From NCBI GenBank assembly GCA_941918925.1, contig OW799233.1:7928001-7992000 (forward strand): a DNA stretch of 64,000 bases, read 5' to 3'. Below are positions 56,320 to 64,000 of this stretch, piece after piece. How positions within the stretch are numbered: position 1 is the stretch's first letter; the number at the start of each line of letters is the position of its first letter. The DNA is from Phyto melanocephala (lineage: Eukaryota > Arthropoda > Insecta > Diptera > Rhinophoridae). The notes under the pieces were generated by a model. That model searched no databases. It had not been told where the DNA came from and saw nothing but the letters and a program-made list of their open reading frames with translations. Position numbers and translations under genes: made by a program.

Positions 56320-58784
56320 AACAGAAAAATAATAAAAATTAAACAACTCGTATTAAAATCAAGTCTAAAAAATTTATAAAAATCATTGTTCAATTAGCAG
56401 AGTGCACACAAAAATAATATTATTATGGTAGAACATACAACTTGTTTAGCTTTTCTTTAAGGCGAATAAAAAATAAAATATAATATCATTTCTTAATTTC
56501 ACATCATAAGGTATGCAAAATTCATAAAAAAATATACGCGCTCAAATTAAACAAATTCATTATCTTCAAAACAAACAAAAAAAACCTTAAAAAATATTCT
56601 AGAACTTTTGAATAAAAATATTATGATTAAGTAAATAAAAAACTAAATTAAAATCAAAAAAAAAACTGTAATTATGATTATAAAAAAAAAAATTGTTGAA
56701 AACTCTGTGTTTAATATATACATATATCAAAAAGTTCATAAAATCCCTGGAATAACCTTTCTATCTCCACAATCAACAAATAAGGAAATAATAGACCCAT
56801 AAGAAGACCTACAGAATAAAAAATATATAAATTTATTATTACATATTATTAAAACAAGCAAAAATTAAATTTCAAACAATGCAGTAAATTATAAATAAAA
56901 ATTGTTTCAATATAAAAAAAAACTCAGAACTAGACAAAAATTTATTTATACTTTACAAACATATATATTTTATTATTTTTTTTTTTTAATAATTTATTGT
57001 TTTTATTGTAGACAAAAGATAAAAAAGGGTAAAACGGATGTAGGTAAATTATTAATACAAATTTGGCACTGATAAAATAATGTACGAAATAACGAAGGTA
57101 TCAAGGTATATTAATCTTCGTATCCAATCAGCTGATTGCTTTTTTTTATAAGTAATTAATTTTTTATCTACATTAAATAATTCGCAGTTGCAGTTGGTTC
57201 CAAACTTTTTAAAAAATACCAAAAACGTACTTATTACATTGAAGTTTTTAAAAAACTTTCAAAATAAAGAGAAAAAAAAGGTAAAAAATGTTGCGACACA
57301 CAAAAACAAATGCATGCGTTTTTTAATTGTTGTGCATATACCTTACACGGGTTACACGATCATGTATGTTTTATCAAGTTTCAATACACTCGCACTTTTT
57401 TACTAATCACTCATACTTTTGAAACTTGATGCGAACTTGCTTTTGAAATTCCCTTTCCATCGAGTGTTTCAATTTACAGTCAAGAAAATAGCTGAGTGCA
57501 ATTGTGACGAATTTTTGGTTTTTTGTTGTTTTATTGACAAAGACATTTTGAATAATAAAATTGCTTGCAGCAATTTTAAATTTATTTTGACAAGCAGTTT
57601 GTGTGAAAAACTTGAACGTGTGGCTGCAATGTTAGGAAAGTAATAAAATAGTTACTAAATTTCTTACTTTTATTACAAAATGTTTAAATAATTTTATTCA
57701 AGTTCAAACTTTTAGAAAACTATTCCAAAAAATATATAGTCAATTAATAAAAACAAAAAAAAAATGCTATGTCTTCCTGTTAAGTTGTCCAAAATAGCTG
57801 AAAATTCGGCTGAGGGTAGTTTTAAAGTGCGGGATTGCAATAGTATCAATTTTAGCTTAGGGGGACTTGTTATTCCTTTTTTTGCCACATATATATACAA
57901 TTATAGTTCTTTTTAATTTCAATTTATTTAACACAATAATATCAAGCCATTAGGGCCAAAATAACAATATTACAAGATAATAAGCCTGAGTAAAACTATT
58001 TATACAAAATATGTAAATATAAAATTCAATACAAATTAAGACTGTTAAAAATAGTTTTGTAAAAAAAAATTCCACGGTTTTACAGTATGCCATTCAAATC
58101 AAAAATGTTTTGATTTTCTTCAAATTCACTACTACCTGCGCATAACTCTCGTTCTGTAAATATATATTATTTATTTATTTCAATTCCGTAATATAAAGTC
58201 ACCGGACCGGTTGGTTCTAATTTTTTTAACAAATATCCGTAGAGGTATTTTTTATCTATAAGTACTTATACACGTCTAAAAATTCAATTGACAATTCTTG
58301 GCACTGAAATTCTTTTTTTATATATCGAGTTTGACAAACATTGGCACAGAAAAAAATTAGCTGGGATGACAAGGCTACCTGTATAAGTGTACCCTGCTGA
58401 AAATTAACTTTGGCATTACTTTCAATTGTTCAGTCTGGCAGCTCCATAAAAAATATTTTATATATGGTAGCGCCTAAAAATGAACGCACATATATGTAAA
58501 ATTTTCTTAGAATTGTTGGAATTGTTTAAACGAAATAGTATAAAGTTGGTAAAGTTGGCATTGAAATGGTAACAAATCTGACCGAATAAAATGATAAATA
58601 AAAAATACATTTTTTTTCAATAGTAATTAAATTTATAGATAGTAAAAAATATTGTTTTTCTATCAATAAATGTTATGTGTGTATATACTTAAAAACGTAG
58701 ACAAAGCACCCTCATAAAAAAAAACTAGAAAAAAGAAACGTAAAGCGAAGTAAAAAACGTAGTGGTAAAAAACAAAAAGAAAAG
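56320..58784. other. Slimb-tango intergenic DNA with small repeats
   Basis: AT-rich. At 58288-58345 is TTGACAATTCTTGGCACTGA followed by AATTC and TTTTTTTATATATCGAG, a copy of the small repeat at 39532 and 63384. At about 57098-57120 the words GAAGGTATCAAGGTATATT and CTTCGTATCC form a weak inverted pair. Open frames at 57188-57643 have no recognisable protein. The tango 5' UTR and promoter lie in the right part but I could not place a start site. Confidence 0.4.
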
Positions 58785-58898
58785 TTGGGTAGATATTTAT
58801 ATGTGGTAGGTAAAGCATACGTGATTGGCTTTAAATGTTGTATTGTTAAAAGAAACAAACGACTTAAATTTTTTTTAAACTCATTAAAAATTCAAAAC

Positions 58899-60866
58899 AT
58901 GGACGATACAAGTATACAGGACAAAGAGCGTTATGCTAGCCGTGAAAACCATTGTGAAATCGAACGTAGAAGACGTAACAAAATGACAGCATATATTACG
59001 GAATTATCTGACATGGTTCCAACTTGTAGTGCTTTGGCTAGAAAACCCGATAAGCTAACCATTTTGCGTATGGCTGTGGCTCATATGAAAGCTCTGCGAG
59101 GTACAGGCAACACCAACAACGATGGCACCTACAAGCCATCCTTTTTAACTGATCAAGAATTGAAGCATTTGATTTTAGAAGCAGCTGATGGTTTTCTATT
59201 TGTGGTTTCATGCGATTCCGGACGTGTCATTTACGTATCGGATTCCGTAACACCAGTATTAAACTATACCCAAAGTGATTGGTATGGCACAAGTTTGTAT
59301 GATCACATACATCCAGATGATCGTGAAAAAATTCGGGAACAATTATCTACCCAAGAATCCCAAAATTCGGGACGAATTTTAGATTTAAAGTCAGGTACTG
59401 TGAAAAAAGAGGGACACCAATCGTCTATGCGTTTGAGTATGGGTGCCCGACGAGGTTTTATTTGCCGCATGCGTGTAGGCAACGTCAACCCCGAGTCAAT
59501 GATAGCAGGTCATTTAAATCGTCTAAAACAACGGAATTCTTTGGGTCCATCCAGGGATGGTACTAATTTTGCTGTGGTTCATTGTACAGGTTATATAAAA
59601 AATTGGCCACCTACTGAAATGTTTCCCGGCGTACATATGGAACGACCTGTAGATGATGATATGCACGGATCTCACTGTTGTCTAGTCGCCATAGGACGTT
59701 TACAAGTTACCTCTACGGCCTCTAATGATATGTCAAACTCTAATAACCAATCTGAGTTTATAACTCGTCATGCTGTTGATGGCAAGTTCACCTTTGTCGA
59801 TCAACGCGTTATGAATATATTGGGTTATACGCCTCCTGAGCTACTTGGAAAAATATGTTACGATTTCTTTCATCCAGAAGATCAGTCCCACATGAAGGAA
59901 AGTTTTGAACAGGTTCTTAAACAGAAGGGGCAAATGTTTTCGCTAATGTATCGCGCCAGAGCTAAATCTGCAGAATACATATGGCTGAGAACACAAGCCT
60001 ACGCTTTCCTAAACCCCTATACCGATGAAGTAGAATATATTGTTTGCACCAATAGCTCAAATAAATCCACACTAAATACCGGCAGCGGCACACATGACAA
60101 CAATAATCCTGAACAAAATGAACATGTCTATGTAACTCCTGGGGTAGATTATACCTTGCAAGCTAGGCGGGATGTTGCGCCATCAACAACTGGTGCTCCT
60201 GATGCTAATATGTATGCCAATCACAATATGCTAGGTCCTACAGGGGCACCCCCACCTCATTTGGGCCAGGCTAACTCTCAGCCACCACCAAATGTTCAAA
60301 GGCCGGCATCTACGCAAAATCCTATACCCTACACGTACGATACTACCCATTCCCCATTGGCTTATAACGCTACTCCAGGAGGCCCATCACCCAATACTGT
60401 TCACATGGCCAAAATATCTAAAGCAAATACTTCGCCCACACCACAAACGACAAATTGGCCATTAAGACCACCACCGCCTCAACAGCAACAACAACCCGTC
60501 ACCGAAGGCTACCAATATCAACAATCTAGCCCTGCTCGTTCCCCTAACGGCCCAACATACACTCAACTAAGCGCTGGTAATGGACGTCAGACAGCCACCT
60601 ACCAAACCGCTCCCACAAATTCTGCACCTGCTGCCATGTGGGACTGGCAAAATGCGCAACATGCTGCCCATGTTGCTCATCAACATCCAACAGCTGTTCA
60701 TCCCCACTCTCATCCACATGGTACACATCCGCATGCCCATGTCCCTGGTCAGGGGCCACCACAGCAGGGTCAGGAAATATCCGATATGCTGCAAATGTTT
60801 GATCAAAGTGCCGCTGGAACATTTGAGGATCTTAATATAAATATGTTTAATACACAGTTTGAGTAA
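58899..60866 (+). CDS. tgo: tango (ARNT) bHLH-PAS transcription factor
   Basis: One uninterrupted frame encodes 655 residues from ATG 58899 (context CAAAACATGG, a good insect start; the open frame upstream has no ATG) to TAA at 60866. The N-terminus [20 protein letters not shown] matches the Drosophila start. Tango is the common dimer partner of Trachealess, Single-minded, Spineless, Dysfusion and Sima, binding E-box-like sites in the nucleus. Domains: basic region and helix-loop-helix, about 14-66 ([26 protein letters not shown]); PAS-A from about 85 ([29 protein letters not shown]) with the long loop [22 protein letters not shown] about 285-386 ([25 protein letters not shown]). The tail is rich in Gln, Pro and His, with a polyhistidine-like stretch and the terminal acidic DMLQMF...[14 protein letters not shown], probably an activation region. 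The Drosophila protein is about 640 residues. Confidence 0.98.
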   Translation: MDDTSIQDKERYASRENHCEIERRRRNKMTAYITELSDMVPTCSALARKPDKLTILRMAVAHMKALRGTGNTNNDGTYKPSFLTDQELKHLILEAADGFLFVVSCDSGRVIYVSDSVTPVLNYTQSDWYGTSLYDHIHPDDREKIREQLSTQESQNSGRILDLKSGTVKKEGHQSSMRLSMGARRGFICRMRVGNVNPESMIAGHLNRLKQRNSLGPSRDGTNFAVVHCTGYIKNWPPTEMFPGVHMERPVDDDMHGSHCCLVAIGRLQVTSTASNDMSNSNNQSEFITRHAVDGKFTFVDQRVMNILGYTPPELLGKICYDFFHPEDQSHMKESFEQVLKQKGQMFSLMYRARAKSAEYIWLRTQAYAFLNPYTDEVEYIVCTNSSNKSTLNTGSGTHDNNNPEQNEHVYVTPGVDYTLQARRDVAPSTTGAPDANMYANHNMLGPTGAPPPHLGQANSQPPPNVQRPASTQNPIPYTYDTTHSPLAYNATPGGPSPNTVHMAKISKANTSPTPQTTNWPLRPPPPQQQQQPVTEGYQYQQSSPARSPNGPTYTQLSAGNGRQTATYQTAPTNSAPAAMWDWQNAQHAAHVAHQHPTAVHPHSHPHGTHPHAHVPGQGPPQQGQEISDMLQMFDQSAAGTFEDLNINMFNTQFE

Positions 60867-61102
60867 TATTAATAGTTAATCGAATATTCATAAGCGGAAA
60901 TCGAACAAAACATTAAACAAATTAAGAACATGGTAAATTTAGATTTTAAGAATTATGATAAATACATGATACTATCATTACGTTTATTTATAATTTTAAA
61001 TTGGAATTGCAAAATTTTTAGCTACAAAACAATCGCACTCCATTAATATAAAGAAATTAAAATAATAGTTTACAAAATTAATTTTTTTTATTTTATATTC
61101 TT

Positions 61103-61108
61103 AATAAA
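61103..61108 (+). terminator. Polyadenylation signal of tango
   Basis: AATAAA about 240 bases after the tango stop codon, in AT-rich sequence. This is the first clear canonical hexamer downstream. Confidence 0.45.
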
Positions 61109-62034
61109 TATTTTAAAAACATATATACATATACAGCACTTTCATCATATTGGCATATATAGTTAGACATTATGTATTTTGAAAAAATATCTTAACTGAA
61201 CAATATATATATAACCATATAATACACATTTTAACTTGACTATTGTAATTACAAATCTTAAATATACATATATTGTAGATATTTCTTATTTTTTTTTAAA
61301 GTTTTTTTAATTAAACCCAGACAAAAAAAAATAAAATCAATGAATGATTTACAACAGAGAGGGTCAACATGGGTATCAAATGTAAGGGCTATCAGAATAT
61401 AGTACACCACAAACAAATTTAAAATCCTCGATGACCGCGACTACAAAAATGTGTACAATAAATTTATATATGTGTTAAATATGGTAATTAAAAATGTACC
61501 CCATTGAACACCCTTAATATTGGTAATAATTTAAATGGCTTAACTAGTAATATGCATTAAACAATTTTTATTAAAAAAATAATTGTTTGCAAATAACCTT
61601 CATTTTCTTGGTGAGTATTTCAATGGAAACGATATATGACCATGAATTTTTGTTTATATCTGCATTTTATAATTCAATTTGCATTTAGTTGCGATATTTT
61701 TTGATTTTGTCTTCATTCATTTTCGTAACATTATTTATTTGCATTATTTACCTCTTTACACTTTTTTTATAACTTGCGACTTTACCCAACCGCTGGTAAA
61801 ATTTGGTACTTTAAAATAATTTCCAATTTTTTTCCATTTAAATGATAAAGTAACGTGGAAGGCTTTTATTTTTACATTAATTAACAATGGAACTTATCAT
61901 TTATTTAACATCTAATCACTTAGCCGTTTTAAATAAAAAAATTTTTTAAATTTACAATTGCTGCGTTGAATAAATAAATAAATAAATATCTTTGTGCAAA
62001 TAAGTTTTACAGTTCATGCCAATTGGCTCGAATG
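61109..62034. other. tango-HMCES intergenic DNA with an R3 fragment (about 61365-61560)
   Basis: CATGGGTATCAAATGTAAGG, AGAATATAGTAC, AAATCCTCGATGACC, CACCCTTAATATTGGTAA and TTTAAATGGCTTAACTAGTA follow the order of blocks in the R3 copy at 50930-51250. The flanking convergent genes end at 60866 and 62035. An AATAAATAAATAAATAAAT run lies at about 61970-61987. Confidence 0.5.
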
Positions 62035-63255
62035 TCAGTCACCTAATTTTGGAATTTTTGTATCTTTCACAAATCTTACACAATCACGAAATCCTTTTCG
62101 TTTAGTTGCTGTTGAAAGATTCGATTTACTTTCGCTGGCAGTACTTTCCGCCCTACCAATTTTATAATTCAGAAGTTGTTCTTCGTCCAAATCGCTCCCC
62201 GAATTATCTAAAATAGCTTCTTTTCGCTTGCGAACGTTTAGCCATGTTGACATCATTTTATTCATGACTGGCTTTTGTGTTTTAACTAACTCAATAGGTT
62301 TATTACACTGATCGGTTTTGTTGCGCGAATTATTGACTATATTTGAAACACGATACCATTGCAATCGAGTGGCAGGGCGAAGTGTGGCCAAGGCATCATC
62401 ATCAGAAACAGTTTTATAATCTATCCAATTCTAAAATGAAAATCGGTTTGTATTAAGTTAACAACAAATTGCATTCCTGTTTATATTTCTAATACTAACA
62501 TTTATTTGCTCTTCGGTTTCCAAAATAGCCGGCATTCGGTGATGCAACCAGGACAATATTTTTGACGATTCAAAGGTGATAATGGAATAACTATAGATTT
62601 TATCACCATTTTCATCTTCCCAAATATCAAATAAACCAGCCATTTTTAAAAGGTTTATATTTTCTGGCTGCCAAGTATCGCGATCGTAGATTTTAACTTT
62701 ATCCTGTTGTGTCATATAAAGTAGGTGCGCTGCTCTTTCAGAAGGTTTTGCAGATTTTGTCGTTTGCCATTCATAAAAACCTTCACATAAAATCACACAT
62801 CTCTGACCTCGCTTAAATGGTCCTCTATACAACTTTGATTCTAATAAGTGCTCCAAACGACAATTGTTAGTAGACAAACCATGTTTACGCCAATCACCCT
62901 TATGCCAAAATGGTATCATGCCCCACATCATAGGTACCACAATGCGAGAGTTTTTTAAGTTTTTTGCATCTTCTTCGTCGTAAAAATGGTCAATTGAAAC
63001 GAGCACAGGTGTAATATCGGTGGGTGCGACATTGTAAGAGGGACAATATTTACGTCCACAGTTGAATTCCAAACGATATTCAGGTTCAATTTCATCTTGT
63101 TCTTCCTTGAAAAAAGTATCTGACTTCTTTGTACAATATTTGTAACGACAGGCTTTTGTTATTTCGCTTGGCTCTAATGTTCTGCAAACATAACTTTACT
63201 AAATCTTTTATAAAATAAACATTACTTTTACTTACAAGCAGGTCCTACCACACAT
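62035..63255 (-). CDS. HMCES: HMCES/SRAP-domain abasic-site shielding protein
   Basis: Exons 63255-63236, 63181-62500 and 62430-62035 (minus) join in phase to 365 residues; human HMCES has about 354. SRAP proteins form a covalent crosslink to abasic sites in single-stranded DNA to protect replication forks. The N-terminal MCGRTCL leaves Cys2 as the new N-terminus for the crosslink. Seen: SYNVAPT, VPMMWGMIPFW, NCRLEHLLESKLYRGPF (RxE), RCVILCEGFYEW (active-site Glu), YSYSIITFES, HHRMPAIL (active-site His), and NNWIDYKTV across the last splice junction. The C-terminal ~100 residues are charged and less conserved. The first coding exon is only 20 bp. It is convergent with tango; Drosophila tgo (CG11987) and the SRAP gene CG11986 have adjacent numbers, as I recall, which suggests an old linkage. 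Confidence 0.95.
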
Positions 63256-63383
63256 TTTAAGAAATTGTTTAAAAAATGTCCATATATGTAGATAAGCATT
63301 ACCATTTGAATTGTTAGAAAGGTAAGCCCAGCTGTTTTTATTTTTTTTATGTGCTAGGCGCAGATGATATTTTATTGTCTCAA

Positions 63384-63450
63384 TGGTTGTCAAACTCCAT
63401 ATATAAAAAAAGAGATTCCAGTGCCAAGAATTGTCAAACTCCATATATAA
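63384..63450 (-). repeat. Small repeat in two tandem copies upstream of the HMCES gene
   Basis: TTGTCAAACTCCATATATAA occurs at about 63387 and again at about 63430, separated by CCAGTGCCAAGAATTG. Inverted, the unit is the same as at 39532 and 58288. It lies 130-200 bases upstream of the HMCES start codon, so it may sit in or near its promoter. Confidence 0.55.
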
Positions 63451-63786
63451 AAAATTAAATTACACCATGGGTGATAACCATGGTATCAAAGAAAGTAAAA
63501 ATACGAACGTCAAAACAATGTATAAAAAAATTTAAATTTCTATATATTTTGGCCAAAGGCCTTATAAGCTTTGTATTACTCAAGGCATATCCATGGATAT
63601 GCCATGGTATTACTACTCTTCATTTTTTTTTGCCTCTCGATTTTTTTATTCTTATTGACTCACTTTCTGTAAACAATTATTACAAATTTGCAACAATTTT
63701 TATTTTTTTAGTTAATCATTTTATTTACAAGTTATTTAAGAAATCAAACAACAAATTTTGTTATTAGAAAAAGTATGGAATTTCAC

Positions 63787-63870
63787 AAGGCATATTTATT
63801 CATCAGGTAATTGCAGTTCGGAGAGAATTCAGCTGGCGAATCAAGCGTACCTGATGAATAAATTTGCCTT
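63787..63870. mobile_element. 84 bp palindromic MITE
   Basis: The left arm AAGGCATATTTATTCATCAG+GTA and the right arm, read inverted, AAGGCAAATTTATTCATCAG+GTA, differ at one position in 23. The left half continues AATTGCAGTTCGGAGAGAA, which is also found inverted at about 512-556, and in part at about 42507. No coding sequence. No clear target duplication. Confidence 0.65.
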
Positions 63871-64000
63871 GGAATTTTAGAAAACGTAATTTATGGCTGG
63901 TTGGTATGACACGATAGTCTCATCTACCTAGTTTTATTATTTTAATTTCTGTTGTAAGTTGATCCCTCCCTTGATGTAAATGAATTTTAAATAGATCTAG

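Noticed and set aside
57188..57643. Two adjacent plus-strand open frames between slimb and tango
   Set aside because: No recognisable motif, AT-rich composition like the background, and no supporting splice or start context.
60544..60840. Open frames on both strands overlapping the tango C-terminus
   Set aside because: They are shadows of the Gln/Pro/His-rich tango coding sequence, caused by its low stop-codon density.

Overview
The window is nuclear DNA from a higher (cyclorrhaphan) fly, most probably a calyptrate such as a blowfly or house-fly relative. The evidence is as follows. slimb and tango are close to the Drosophila proteins as I recall them. The introns have Drosophila-like GT-AG sites. 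The sequence is very AT-rich, with many CATA/TATG runs. About half of the non-coding DNA is decayed transposable elements. The species assignment is inference; no database was searched.

Six genes plus the 3' part of a seventh can be supported. Layout: (1) 2162-7166 (+), the last three exons of a protein tyrosine phosphatase with altered catalytic residues; (2) 27091-28742 (-), a PAP2-type lipid phosphatase of the PLPP4/5 class, three coding exons; (3) 35806-36361 (+), a Vma22/CCDC115-like V-ATPase assembly factor, two exons; (4) 36436-37244 (-), an FAHD1-like acylpyruvase/oxaloacetate decarboxylase, three exons, tail to tail with gene 3; (5) 41285-56136 (+), slimb (beta-TrCP), eight coding exons giving a complete 510-residue protein; (6) 58899-60866 (+), tango (ARNT), intronless, 655 residues; (7) 62035-63255 (-), an HMCES/SRAP protein, three exons, 365 residues. 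Genes 6 and 7 converge. The genes are housekeeping or signalling loci and do not form a functional cluster. From memory, slimb and tango lie on the same chromosome arm in Drosophila (Muller element E), so this looks like a rearranged piece of that arm.

The rest is a dense graveyard of elements. I see four Helitron/Helentron-like elements, two of them with internal ~121-141 bp minisatellites. There are DD41D-type mariner remnants and another Tc1/mariner family. Two pogo/Tigger-like elements and many short terminal-inverted-repeat (TIR) elements are present, together with a LINE 3' fragment. A tRNA-derived SINE occurs in two copies, one with a clear target duplication. A ~1.1 kb dispersed family, called R1 here, has at least six copies. 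A second family, R3, shares R1's terminal hairpin module. The slimb introns (4.8, 6.1 and 2.2 kb) hold many of these elements.

Nothing looks like a new enzymatic or defence system. The most interesting observations are an R1 copy whose AT-rich core is inverted relative to its siblings, the terminal hairpin module shared by R1 and R3, the fly SINE, a Helitron nested in R1, and the substituted catalytic residues of the phosphatase. There are no tRNA or rRNA genes and no CRISPR arrays.
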